From positions 930,001 to 994,000 of the forward strand of contig NZ_VCIA01000001.1 of the NCBI RefSeq assembly GCF_005887555.1: a stretch of DNA of 64,000 nt, in the 5' to 3' direction. How positions within the stretch are numbered: the stretch's first letter is position 1; the number at the start of each line of letters is the position of its first letter. The position numbers were made by a program, and so were the translations under genes. Source of the stretch: Lentibacillus cibarius (GTDB lineage: Bacteria > Bacillota > Bacilli > Bacillales > Amphibacillaceae). The notes beneath the pieces are model-generated. The model saw only the letters and a list, made by a program, of their open reading frames with translations, ran no database searches and was not told the origin of the DNA. Below are positions 1 through 8,497 of this stretch, piece by piece.

Positions 1-639
1 TGGCTGCGGTTGAAAGTCCTTAATCTCTTTTTCTCTTGCTGCAACCATCGCTAATGTCGGTGTTTGCACACGTCCGGTTGAAAGCTGCGCATTGAATTTC
101 GTTGTAAGCGCGCGGGTGGCGTTCAGACCGACATACCAATCCGCTTCCGACCGCGCCGCTGCGGATGCATAAAGCGTTTCATAGCGCTTCCCTGGTTTCA
201 AATTGTTAAAACCTTCGCGAATCGCTTTGTCCGTAACCGATGAAATCCATAGCCGTTTGACAGGTTTATTGACCCGCGCTTTTTCAATAATCCAGCGGGC
301 GACCAGTTCCCCTTCTCGACCAGCGTCGGTTGCAATGACGATTTCACCGGCATCTTTGCGGTTCAGCTGTGATTTGACAGCACTAAACTGTTTACCTGAT
401 TTTTTAATAACAGTCAGTTTCAAATGTTTCGGAAGCATCGGCAGGTCATCCAAGCGCCATGTTTTCCATTTATCCTCATACATTTCCGGGTCGGCAAGGG
501 TAACTAAATGCCCAAGCGCCCACGTTACAATATACTTAGAGCCTTCCAGATAGCCGTTGCCCTTTTTATTGCAATTCAAAACACGGGCAATATCCCGGCC
601 AACAGAAGGTTTTTCTGCGAGTACAACTGTTTTGCTCAT
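1..639 (-). CDS. topB: DNA topoisomerase III, N-terminal 213 residues (gene runs off left edge)
   Basis: Type IA topoisomerase that relaxes and decatenates DNA by cutting one strand. The visible part is the Toprim domain: [15 protein letters not shown] at residues 5-19 carries the catalytic Glu and [14 protein letters not shown] at about 103-116 the metal-binding acidic residues, followed by the SSVTDKAI and [15 protein letters not shown] segments typical of TopB. The active-site Tyr lies beyond the window. Two ATGs are in tandem (642 and 639); I chose the second because it gives [12 protein letters not shown], the usual Bacillus TopB start, and sits about 9 nt after a GAGGAG ribosome binding site. 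Confidence 0.95.
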   Translation of the reverse strand, partial: MSKTVVLAEKPSVGRDIARVLNCNKKGNGYLEGSKYIVTWALGHLVTLADPEMYEDKWKTWRLDDLPMLPKHLKLTVIKKSGKQFSAVKSQLNRKDAGEIVIATDAGREGELVARWIIEKARVNKPVKRLWISSVTDKAIREGFNNLKPGKRYETLYASAAARSEADWYVGLNATRALTTKFNAQLSTGRVQTPTLAMVAAREKEIKDFQPQP

Positions 640-761
640 CATTTAAATCTCCTCTTTATTAACGCTATGATGTTACTTTAACATAATTTGCTTGGTATGT
701 TCGCGTATCACACCTTCTCCTGAATACCATATAATATGATAGACATTCGGAAAGGAATTTG

Positions 762-1388
762 ATGCCGATGTTCTACTACACCAGATTGATTTTATTAGTT
801 ATCGGGGTCAGTATCGATGGGTTTGGTGCTGGGATGTCGTATGGTATGCGTAAAGTTCATATCCCCTACACGGCTCTTGTAATTATTATGCTTTGTTCAG
901 GATTCGTTGTCTATCTTTCCATGACTATCGGAACGCTTCTTATGACTTTTATCCCAGCAGGACTTACTGACAAAATAGGCGGGATTATTCTGTTCGGCAT
1001 CGGTTTATACTGTTTATTCAATGTACTGCGTAATGGGTATGATACAACGGCAGACACAACACCTGACAGCGAAACATGGAATCATGTCAAAACGGTCATA
1101 AAAGAACCGCGTCAGGCTGATATAGACCAGTCAGGGAACATTTCTACAATGGAGGCAGTACTGCTCGGATTTGCCCTTGCTGTCGATGCATTTGGTGCCG
1201 GATTAGGAGCGGCAATGCTTGGTTATGCCCCATTGCTGACAGCCGCCTCAATCGCACTGATGAGTGGACTCTTTTTGTTCTGCGGTGTGCGGATGGGGGT
1301 TTTTTTAGCCGCGAAAAAATGGACACAAAAACTAACACTTCTCCCGCCATTTTTACTGATGCTGCTCGGAATCATGAATATACTATAA
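762..1388 (+). CDS. ytaF: Sporulation membrane protein YtaF (MntP/YtaF family)
   Basis: About 208 residues with six hydrophobic segments in two homologous halves. Each half carries a short Asp/Gly motif in its first helix (VSIDGFGAGMSYG near residue 15, ALAVDAFGAGLGAAM near 140), the hallmark of the YtaF/MntP group of putative cation exporters. YtaF homologues in Bacillus are linked to sporulation; the transported ion is not known from sequence. Start is either TTG at 759 or ATG at 762; the AAAGGA site at 751-756 fits the ATG. It is divergent from topB, with about 120 bp between the two starts. Confidence 0.85.
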   Translation: MPMFYYTRLILLVIGVSIDGFGAGMSYGMRKVHIPYTALVIIMLCSGFVVYLSMTIGTLLMTFIPAGLTDKIGGIILFGIGLYCLFNVLRNGYDTTADTTPDSETWNHVKTVIKEPRQADIDQSGNISTMEAVLLGFALAVDAFGAGLGAAMLGYAPLLTAASIALMSGLFLFCGVRMGVFLAAKKWTQKLTLLPPFLLMLLGIMNIL

Positions 1389-1409
1389 AACAAAACTTCA
1401 ATCAATCGG

Positions 1410-1561
1410 GGGGTTCGACACAGAAGACGTGCTAGTGTAGGCGTTGTCACAGGTCGTGACATTTTTAGCCTTCGATGCACCCGGACATCGCATTAGCATG
1501 GCAGTATTCCCCTAGCCGCACCTCTCGACTTTGAAGTGGGGGTTTTACTGCCGCTTAATGC
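1410..1561 (+). other. Multi-hairpin structured segment after ytaF
   Basis: This 319-bp gap between ytaF and cvfB is not plain spacer. GTCAC/GTGAC closes a small hairpin near 1446-1460, CGATG (1473-1477) pairs with CATCG (1486-1490), and a large stem forms from GCATTA (1490-1495), GGCAGTA (1500-1506) and CCCC (1509-1512) against GGGG (about 1538-1542), TACTGCC (1546-1552) and TAATGC (1556-1561). No ORF explains it. It could be an orphan right end of an IS200/IS605-type element, a small RNA or an mRNA leader of cvfB; none is proven. Confidence 0.45.
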
Positions 1562-1707
1562 GGGATAAATTGCTGCTGTAATCAAAATATATGGACATGA
1601 CATTTTGAATGCAATCACCTAGCCGTTTAGGTGTTACTTTTCAATCCATCTGGGTATGCCTATAATAGGAGAAGAAATATTTTTCACAATAGAAAAGAGG
1701 GTATACC

Positions 1708-2562
1708 ATGAAAACAGGAACAATACATACATTAAACATACAACACCATACGGAGGAAGGCTACACGCTACAGCATGACATTTTTCTCCCTGACCGCGAC
1801 GGGGAACTCGATTTGCAGGAAGGGGAGTCAGTTAAGGTTTTTCTTTATTCGGATAAAAAAGGAAACGCGATAGCAACGACCCACCTCCCCTCGGTGACAC
1901 TGGACGCGTATGACTGGGCTGAGGTTACTAGATCTATTAGAGGGCTTGGTGTATTTGTCGATATCGGTATTCCCAAACAAGTACTTGTCTCTATCGATGA
2001 CCTTCCCTATCTGGAGCGCGCTTGGCCAGTAGAAGGGGACATGTTATTTGTCAAGTTGACAACAGACAAAAAAGGACGCCTGCTTGCACTACCTGCCTCG
2101 GAACATTTCTTTGAGGCGAACTGGGAATTCGCACCTGAAGAACTGCTTAACAAGCCCATAAGCGGACGCATCTACCGCACCAGTCGGGAAGGCTCAGCGC
2201 TCATTTCTGAGAATGGCTATCGTGGCTTCCTCCACCATACCGAACGTAAGCAAGAACCGCGCCTCGGCGAATGGGTAGAAGGCCGTGTGATTGGCGTGAA
2301 AGATGATGGGTCGGTAAACATTTCACTGTTACCTTATAAACATCAACGTATGGATGAAGACGCTGATGTCATCCTGAATCATCTCGAACAAAACGGCGGT
2401 GTTATACCTTTCAGCGATAAGAGTGACCCTGAAGAAATCCGCGGAACGTTCAACATTAGTAAAGCGGCCTTTAAGCGAGCAATGGGGCAATTGATGAAAG
2501 AAGGAAAAATTAAACAGCATGACGGGAAAACGATACTGACTGATGTAGATAACGACAGCTAA
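1708..2562 (+). CDS. cvfB: S1 RNA-binding domain protein CvfB (B. subtilis YitL type)
   Basis: Soluble RNA-binding protein of 284 residues, the usual length of the CvfB/YitL family. It contains tandem OB/S1-like folds (KVFLYSDKKGNAIATTHLPSV around 43-63; GLGVFVDIGIPKQVLVSIDDLP around 80-101; GEWVEGRVIGVKDDGSVNISL around 188-208) and a C-terminal winged-helix-like part (GTFNISKAAFKRAMGQLMKEGKI near 250-272). In Staphylococcus the homologue affects virulence-factor expression; here it is presumed to be a general post-transcriptional regulator. ATG is preceded by AAGAGGG at a good distance. It ends at a bidirectional terminator. Confidence 0.9.
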   Translation: MKTGTIHTLNIQHHTEEGYTLQHDIFLPDRDGELDLQEGESVKVFLYSDKKGNAIATTHLPSVTLDAYDWAEVTRSIRGLGVFVDIGIPKQVLVSIDDLPYLERAWPVEGDMLFVKLTTDKKGRLLALPASEHFFEANWEFAPEELLNKPISGRIYRTSREGSALISENGYRGFLHHTERKQEPRLGEWVEGRVIGVKDDGSVNISLLPYKHQRMDEDADVILNHLEQNGGVIPFSDKSDPEEIRGTFNISKAAFKRAMGQLMKEGKIKQHDGKTILTDVDNDS

Positions 2563-2630
2563 ACATATGAAATAAATATTGATCCGGAGTCAGTTCATTA
2601 CTTGTCACTAAACACCTCTTTTCCAATCAC

Positions 2631-2670
2631 AAAAATACCTGCCCTTTTACCGTACAGAGCAGGTATTTTT
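2631..2670. terminator. Bidirectional intrinsic terminator between cvfB and yesK-like gene
   Basis: AAAAATACCTGC (2631-2642) pairs perfectly with GCAGGTATTTTT (2659-2670), giving a 12-bp stem with A and T tails usable in both directions between convergent genes. Confidence 0.9.
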
Positions 2671-2677
2671 ATATTAA

Positions 2678-2959
2678 TTATTGTTCAGAATGATTATAGG
2701 TATCTACAAGTGATGTGATTATAAATCCGATGGCTGAAGCAAACAGACTGGCAGCTCCCCAGCCACCAAATCCTAACCCCATCATTTCAATCCGGTCCCC
2801 CGTTGATATGGACAGCAAAATAATCCCGAGCACAAACAATACACCTGCAGGTACATAAATGGTGTAAGACTTGTTCGAAGCTGCTAAGCTGACTACAATG
2901 TTAATAATCATTAGAACTACTAATAAAGATGCACTAAAAACAAGTGCCGTATTAAACAT
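2678..2959 (-). CDS. Small membrane protein, YesK-like
   Basis: 93 residues with three clear hydrophobic segments (about 4-26, 33-52, 62-85). The motif MGLGFGGWGAASLFASAIGFI in the last third resembles the small YesK-like membrane proteins of Bacillus; no enzymatic residues are visible and the function is unknown. It has its own terminator downstream and stands alone between convergent cvfB and the betaine-binding lipoprotein gene. The family assignment rests on recall of that glycine-rich motif and is moderate; the gene call itself is good (clean ATG, AGAGGTG ribosome site). Confidence 0.65.
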   Translation of the reverse strand: MFNTALVFSASLLVVLMIINIVVSLAASNKSYTIYVPAGVLFVLGIILLSISTGDRIEMMGLGFGGWGAASLFASAIGFIITSLVDTYNHSEQ

Positions 2960-3089
2960 GAAAAATACACCTCTTTTTTTATTATATGCTATCTATAAGT
3001 GTATCTACGTAACTGTATAAAGTCAATTTTATCACTTCATTTCATCATAAGAACGACATTTGTTTCCGGTAGCCATTTGTTGCTTCCTG

Positions 3090-4034
3090 TTATTTTTCAG
3101 TCTCTATACCTTCCAGCCATTTTCCCTTGAGATCTGGGTGCTTTTCAAGAAATTTCTTCGCTGCTTCTTCGCTTGACATACCAGACTGGATGCTGTACAT
3201 CACATCTTGATTTTGTTTTTTCGTCCAATTGAATTGGTCAATGATCTTATAAGCTAGTGGTGAATCTTCTTTAAATCCATTTCGGGAAACAGCGAAAACA
3301 TTATCCGGATCACCGTATTGGTTTTTCGGGTCTTCCAACATTTTTAAATCAAATTCATTGAACGTCCAATGCGGTGTCCATAGGGTTACAACAATCGGCT
3401 CCTTCTTATCAATGGCACCTTTTAATTCAGCTGCCATCGCAGGCCCCGAGCTGGATTGTAGTGTCCAATCTTTATCCAGACCATAGGATGGAATCACTTT
3501 TTCTTTCGTAATCTCCATCATCCCTGCTCCAGGACTGATACCTGTAATATCCCATTCCAATTTCTCACCAATATTGTTCTTATTATTAGCTAAATCTTCA
3601 ATGGAATTAATATCTTCCATATAAGTTGGTACAGTCAGTGCAAGTTCCACCTCTTCTGTAACCAAGCTCATCTTATCAAGCTTGTCCTTATATTCCTCCC
3701 AGTAACTAGCATGTGTACCTGGAAGCCATAATCCAACCGAAGCATCGGATGACCCACTTGCCAGTCCCGAGAATTCTATACCAACGTCTGTTTCTTTAAC
3801 CGTTACATTGTATCCAACTTCCTCGAGTAGCTGTTTCACCACATGTGTTGCTCCAATATTGGAAACATATGTATCGGTTGCTAACGTAACTTGTTTTTCA
3901 CCAAGCTTAAGCTCACCGTCCTTTGCGCTTTCATCATCATCGGAAGTAGCCTTTTCGTTATCGCCGCAAGCTGTCAATGCAGCCGATAGCATGAGCATAA
4001 TCATGATGCTTATAATACGAAACTTTTTTCGCAC
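3090..4034 (-). CDS. Glycine betaine/carnitine ABC transporter substrate-binding lipoprotein (OpuAC type)
   Basis: 314-residue extracellular lipoprotein. A signal sequence ends in lipobox LTAC with Cys23, followed by an acidic linker and an OpuAC-type binding domain (VTLATDTYVSNIGATHVVKQLLEEVGY, then ASVGLWLPGTHASYW with the Trp residues that normally form the aromatic cage for trimethylammonium groups, and WTPHW near residue 222). It would capture betaine or a related compatible solute for an ABC importer. No ATPase or permease gene is adjacent, so it is an orphan component and must work with a transporter elsewhere. Fits the osmolyte theme of the window. Confidence 0.88.
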   Translation of the reverse strand: MRKKFRIISIMIMLMLSAALTACGDNEKATSDDDESAKDGELKLGEKQVTLATDTYVSNIGATHVVKQLLEEVGYNVTVKETDVGIEFSGLASGSSDASVGLWLPGTHASYWEEYKDKLDKMSLVTEEVELALTVPTYMEDINSIEDLANNKNNIGEKLEWDITGISPGAGMMEITKEKVIPSYGLDKDWTLQSSSGPAMAAELKGAIDKKEPIVVTLWTPHWTFNEFDLKMLEDPKNQYGDPDNVFAVSRNGFKEDSPLAYKIIDQFNWTKKQNQDVMYSIQSGMSSEEAAKKFLEKHPDLKGKWLEGIETEK

Positions 4035-4231
4035 GTTAAATTTCCACTCCTTACTTTTATCTATTATTATCGCTTGTCGAAATTATTATAAAATAGAGAA
4101 TGGAATAGACACAAATCGGATGAGCTTCGAAAATTGCGCAATTAAAGGCTTAAACTTAAAATTACAAGCCTTTTCCTAGATTACATTCATTTTTTGCGTG
4201 TCTTACTTACTTATAGTTTCACTTATCTATC

Positions 4232-4274
4232 AAAAAAGGAACGAACCACCACCCGGTAGCCCGTTCCTTTTTTT
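4232..4274 (-). terminator. Terminator after nhaC-type gene
   Basis: AAAAAAGGAACG (4232-4243) pairs with CGTTCCTTTTTT (4262-4273). The stem overlaps the stop codon of the antiporter gene and has A/T tails on both sides. Confidence 0.85.
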
Positions 4275-5826
4275 AAACCGTTATTTTATCGTTCGGTATT
4301 TGTTTTCCCCATGTTTTGTTGAGAATAAATGCTAACATCAGAAGAACTGCGGCACCGACGATGAGCGCTACCACAGGCGAGCCTGTAATCCCAACGGTAA
4401 GAAAAGATATGATACCACTGACTCCTGCCGTGATGGCGTATGGGATTTGTGTGTTGACGTGATCAATATGGTCACTCCCGGATCCAGCAGAGGACAGTAT
4501 GGTCGTATCAGAAATTGGTGAACAATGATCGCCGAAGATGCCCCCACTAAATACAGCAGCAATGGCCAGATACATGGAAATGTCCATAGAAGCAGCAAGC
4601 GGCATGGCAATTGGAATCATTATTGCAAACGTTCCGTACGATGTTCCAGTTGTAAAAGCGACAACGGCACCAATAGCAAAAAGTAATACTGGGATTAGAA
4701 TAGGTGATGTTGTTTGTTCGGTGAAATGCACGATATATTCAGCAGTTCCGAGTTTGGTTGTCACACTACCAATGGACCAAGCCAGTATTAAAATAATGTA
4801 GACGAGCATCATACTCCGGAATCCACTGACGATAATGTCCATCGATTCCTTGAAAGAATACAATTTTTGCTGCATACCCATCAGCATCGCAACAATACCA
4901 GCCGTAAAAGCGGCTATGGTTATGGAAGTGGCACCATCCGCTTCACCAAATGCTGTGACCAAACCTTTTTCAGGATATCCTCCAGTCCATAGAAAAAGCG
5001 GTGGAATCATAGCAACCAGAACAACAATTGGTACAACCATATTTCGGATTTTCGGCGTATATCCTTCCGGCATTTCAATATCATCCATCTGATCGTCGGA
5101 AGGTGGTGCTGAATCATCACGGAAAACCTTTCCAGTTGTACGAGCACGGTACTCCGCCTGTGCCATTGGTCCGAAATCCCATTTCAAAAATACGATAACC
5201 CCGACTAATATAATGGCAAGAATAGAATAAAAGTTAAATGGGATGGAGAAAATATACGTCATATATTCTGATTCAGATATACCCATTTCAGTATATTGTG
5301 CACCAATCAATCCCATAACAAAAACTACCCATGTCGACACTGGGCCCAGAAGACACATCGGTGCTGACGTGGAGTCCACAATGTATGCCAGCTTTTCACG
5401 CGATACACGCATTTTATCTGTTACTGACCGCATAACACTTCCTACGGTCAATGCGTTAAAGTAATCCTCAAAGAAAATAATAAGCCCGAAAAGCATAGTT
5501 GACCCTTGTGCTGCTCGCGGTGTTTTCACTTTATTAGAAATAGCAGTGGCAATGGCATGTGCACCGCCCGTTTTTTGCAAGAATGCGATTAGTATACCAA
5601 AAAGTCCGCAATAAATTAGAACAGTTGCATTCCATGGATCTCCTGCACTTGGAATGATAAAATCACTAAACGTTTTATACAACCCAAGGAACGGATTCCA
5701 ACCATTGATCATTGTTGCCCCTAGCCAAACCCCTGCAAAGAGTGCAGGAAGTACATTACGGGTGATAAGGGCAAGCACAATCGCGATAACCGGTGGAAGC
5801 AGCGAAAGTATCCCAAACTCCATCAT
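4273..5826 (-). CDS. NhaC-family Na+/H+ antiporter (or related amino-acid exchanger)
   Basis: About 517 residues with 11-13 hydrophobic segments. Family features include LPALFAGVWLGATMINGWNP near the N-terminus, FFEDYFNALTVGSVMRSVTDK in the middle and the late segment AAVFSGGIFGDHCSPISDTTILSSAGSGSDHIDH, a conserved ion-pathway region of NhaC proteins. Expected to exchange Na+ for protons or, in the malate/lactate branch, organic acids; the substrate cannot be set from sequence. A longer reading frame exists, but ATG at 5826 follows GAGGAGA by 6 nt and starts at MMEFGILS, so the 14 extra residues are dropped. Single gene ending in a terminator. Confidence 0.85.
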   Translation of the reverse strand: MMEFGILSLLPPVIAIVLALITRNVLPALFAGVWLGATMINGWNPFLGLYKTFSDFIIPSAGDPWNATVLIYCGLFGILIAFLQKTGGAHAIATAISNKVKTPRAAQGSTMLFGLIIFFEDYFNALTVGSVMRSVTDKMRVSREKLAYIVDSTSAPMCLLGPVSTWVVFVMGLIGAQYTEMGISESEYMTYIFSIPFNFYSILAIILVGVIVFLKWDFGPMAQAEYRARTTGKVFRDDSAPPSDDQMDDIEMPEGYTPKIRNMVVPIVVLVAMIPPLFLWTGGYPEKGLVTAFGEADGATSITIAAFTAGIVAMLMGMQQKLYSFKESMDIIVSGFRSMMLVYIILILAWSIGSVTTKLGTAEYIVHFTEQTTSPILIPVLLFAIGAVVAFTTGTSYGTFAIMIPIAMPLAASMDISMYLAIAAVFSGGIFGDHCSPISDTTILSSAGSGSDHIDHVNTQIPYAITAGVSGIISFLTVGITGSPVVALIVGAAVLLMLAFILNKTWGKQIPNDKITV

Positions 5827-6026
5827 TCGATCTCCTCTCAATTTTTTGACTATTCCTATTAGTAGCATATTTAAGTGCTCACTAAAATATTTCTATAACG
5901 AACAAAAAAGTCCTGTTAAATTATAGTCCTTTTTTGTACTGGACACAACTAATTTAGACAATCATTTTTTTACTAAGTGCTAATATAAAATTTGCGTATC
6001 AATCCTAAAACGTAATCTTGTATGTA

Positions 6027-6061
6027 AAAGACAGACCCGGTAATATACCGAATCTGTCTTT
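6027..6061 (-). terminator. Terminator after the spore-protein gene
   Basis: AAAGACAGA (6027-6035) pairs with TCTGTCTTT (6053-6061), with an inner CGGT/ACCG extension; it lies just downstream of the minus-strand spore-protein gene. Confidence 0.7.
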
Positions 6062-6080
6062 AATCGTACATATCCTGAAG

Positions 6081-6275
6081 TTATTTTTTGTCAGACATGC
6101 TCGACTCGGCAATTTTAAGCATTCGCTTAACCATTTCGCCTCCCACAGATCCATTTTCACGTGCAGTTGTATCCGCTCCGGGCTCAACGCCAAATTCATC
6201 TGCAATTTCTTGTTTCATGTTTTCCATTGCATCCTCTGCGCCAAGCACCAGCAAGTCATTTTTTCTGTTTGTCAC
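6081..6275 (-). CDS. Small acid-soluble spore protein, alpha/beta type
   Basis: 64 residues, the usual size of the DNA-coating spore proteins that saturate spore DNA and protect it from UV and heat. The core EIADEFGVEPGADTTARENG then SVGGEMVKRML is the diagnostic alpha/beta SASP pattern, including the GPR protease-cleavage region (near EIADEFGV) and the conserved GxxGGxMVKRM helix. Start is GTG at 6275, preceded by GAGGAGTGATC. It shows directly that the organism makes endospores. A forespore sigma-G promoter is expected upstream but I could not pick it with confidence. Confidence 0.95.
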   Translation of the reverse strand: MTNRKNDLLVLGAEDAMENMKQEIADEFGVEPGADTTARENGSVGGEMVKRMLKIAESSMSDKK

Positions 6276-6449
6276 AACTGATCACTCCTCGTGGGAATTA
6301 GAACAGACCAGATTGATCCGTCCATTTGTATTTTGTGACACATATTTTATGTTACCCCTGACAAAAATTGTTTAGTACAATGCTTATTAGTAAAAGATGT
6401 GGGATTGTGCTAAAATGCATGGAGAGAATATACAGACAAGGAGATTTAC

Positions 6450-7232
6450 ATGACATATAAGCTGCTATTTCTAGATGTTGATGGAACTATTTTTAAACCG
6501 GATCATACATATACAAATACCACGAAACAAGCCATAACTGCATTGCAAGACAAAGGGATGGATGTGTTTCTTGCAACCGGAAGAGGACTTCATGAACTTG
6601 GGGAGCTGGCGGAAGACTTGGGTATCCAGTCATTTATTGTTTATAATGGTGCATTTGCCAGCTACCGCAGTGAGATTATTGTAAACGAACCATTCAAGCG
6701 CGACAGTATTGAGCGGTTCCTGTCTATTGCTCAAGAGAATGACCATGAGCTGATGCTGTACACCAGGGAACGAAATTATTGCACGAATCTTAACCGCCCG
6801 CTTGTCCAACAATTTATTGACACATTCGATTTGAAAGCAAACGCTGCATTTTCACCTGCCATAACAGATAAAGTTTTAGGTGTGACTGTATTAAATGCAA
6901 CGCAACAAGATGCTCGTCTATACGAATTTGAGCACGATCTTCATATTTCGCCTGTTCGTGTCAACGGCGTGGAAAGCAGTTATGATGTTTTGCGAAAAAA
7001 TGTGAACAAAGGGCGTTCTGTCGAAAAAATCCTTGAACTTCTTAAGATGACTCCCGAAGAGGCTATCGCATTCGGCGACGGAATGAATGACAAGGAAATG
7101 CTGCAAACCGTTGGCGAAAGTTTTGCGATGGGAAATGCCGATGAAAATCTGTTTGCCTATGCCAAGTATCGGACCGCAACAGTCAGTGACGACGGTATTG
7201 CTCAAGGTTTGAAAAAGCTCGGATTACTATGA
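6450..7232 (+). CDS. Cof-type HAD-IIB phosphatase
   Basis: 260-residue cytosolic HAD-superfamily hydrolase. Motif I LLFLDVDGTIF is at residues 5-15 (nucleophile Asp9, acid/base Asp11), motif II FLATGRG near 40-46, motif IV FGDGMNDKEML near 209-219, and the C2B cap lies between. This subfamily dephosphorylates small sugar phosphates or flavin/nucleotide intermediates; substrate unknown here. ATG follows AAGGAGATTTAC. It is convergent with glycerate kinase across a GC-rich hairpin. Confidence 0.9.
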   Translation: MTYKLLFLDVDGTIFKPDHTYTNTTKQAITALQDKGMDVFLATGRGLHELGELAEDLGIQSFIVYNGAFASYRSEIIVNEPFKRDSIERFLSIAQENDHELMLYTRERNYCTNLNRPLVQQFIDTFDLKANAAFSPAITDKVLGVTVLNATQQDARLYEFEHDLHISPVRVNGVESSYDVLRKNVNKGRSVEKILELLKMTPEEAIAFGDGMNDKEMLQTVGESFAMGNADENLFAYAKYRTATVSDDGIAQGLKKLGLL

Positions 7233-7239
7233 ATATAAC

Positions 7240-7263
7240 AGGGCCGGCTTGGTGCCCGGCCTT
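7240..7263. terminator. GC-rich hairpin between convergent genes
   Basis: GGCCGG (7242-7247) pairs with CCGGCC (7256-7261), extendable by two weaker pairs. The T tract after it is poor, so termination efficiency is uncertain. Confidence 0.45.
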
Positions 7264-7277
7264 GCTTATCCTTGTTG

Positions 7278-8405
7278 TTATTTAAGAAAATGCTGTAGCA
7301 AATGAATGACTTGTTTTGTCTGTTGATAAAGTAATACATCAGCCTTCTCCATACATTCTTGAAGTGATGTTGGCTTGTCTACTATTGAAAAACAGCCTGC
7401 AAAACGCTCACTAAGCACGTCCAAATTCCCGTCAAGGCTTCCGGAAATCAACACTGCAGGGACGTGATGTTTCCTGCCAAGAGCCGCAATATACCCAGGT
7501 GCTTTCCCGTAAAGTGTCTGCTCATCACTTTGCCCTTCACCCGTCAGGATAAGATCTGCCGAGCGAATAGCTTTCTCTGCATGCATCGCCCCAGCAATCA
7601 ATTCTGCACCTGAAACAAGTTCTCCACCGATAGCTAGCAAGGCGAAACCAAGCCCACCGGCAGCTCCTGCGCCAGGGACGTTTTTTAATGGCTTTCCGAG
7701 GGAAGCTTCCACTAGTTCTCCATAAGTATGTAGGGCAGCATCGTATTTATTAATTTGGTAGGGTGTAGAACCTTTTTGCGGTCCATATACCTTTGATGCC
7801 CCTCTGTCTCCACTTAACGGATTGTCAACATCACAAGCAACATTTATAGTTACTTTGGCTAGTCGAGGGTCGATGTTAGTAAAACTTACACCGTTTACAT
7901 CCTGTACGTCCTTTCCGAATATACCGGTTTTATGGCCATGCAAATCCCATGCCCGCATCCCGAGAGCCTGTAGCATGCCAAGCCCACCATCATTCGTCGC
8001 GCTTCCCCCGAGAGCCAGAATAATTGATGTACACCCACGATCCAAGGCGTCAACAATCGCTTCACCAATACCAAACGTCGTTGTTATGTCGGGATTTCGT
8101 TTATCTATGGGAACTTGAATGAGCCCTGCTATACTCGCACATTCAATGATGGCACAATTTGCGTCAATGACGGCATACGCAGTGTTTACTTGTTCCCCCA
8201 AAGGGCCGGTGCACGTGATAGGTACACGTGTCCCGGATGTAGAAGAAAGCAGTGCATCCAACGTGCCCTCCCCACCATCAGCCATCGGTTTCAATGTAAC
8301 GTGGATATCGTGATCAATTGATGTAATAGCTTTTTTCATTATTTCCGAAGCTTGAACAGATGTTAGACTTCCTTTAAAAGAATCAGGCGCGACAACAATG
8401 TTCAT
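7278..8405 (-). CDS. Glycerate 2-kinase (GlxK/GarK family)
   Basis: 375-residue kinase phosphorylating glycerate for entry into glycolysis. It starts MNIVVAPDSFKGSLTS, the invariant opening of the family, and has KPMADGGEGTLDAL near 46-59, LALGGSATNDGGLGMLQALG near 123-142 and the late LTGEGQSDEQT segment that forms the active site. The open frame extends upstream to 8489, but ATG at 8405 is preceded by GAGGAGGAGA and gives the family start. It shares orientation with the oxidoreductase gene 92 bp upstream and may be cotranscribed with it. Confidence 0.92.
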   Translation of the reverse strand: MNIVVAPDSFKGSLTSVQASEIMKKAITSIDHDIHVTLKPMADGGEGTLDALLSSTSGTRVPITCTGPLGEQVNTAYAVIDANCAIIECASIAGLIQVPIDKRNPDITTTFGIGEAIVDALDRGCTSIILALGGSATNDGGLGMLQALGMRAWDLHGHKTGIFGKDVQDVNGVSFTNIDPRLAKVTINVACDVDNPLSGDRGASKVYGPQKGSTPYQINKYDAALHTYGELVEASLGKPLKNVPGAGAAGGLGFALLAIGGELVSGAELIAGAMHAEKAIRSADLILTGEGQSDEQTLYGKAPGYIAALGRKHHVPAVLISGSLDGNLDVLSERFAGCFSIVDKPTSLQECMEKADVLLYQQTKQVIHLLQHFLK

Positions 8406-8497
8406 GGTCTCCTCCTCTTTTATATACATTGATAACATGAAGATTATCTTGCCTATGGTTAAACCAATCTTAAAATAACCATCCCCCAATAATCTCT

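Noticed and set aside
203..553. Plus-strand ORF of 116 codons
   Set aside because: Antisense shadow of topB, whose minus-strand protein matches its family throughout.
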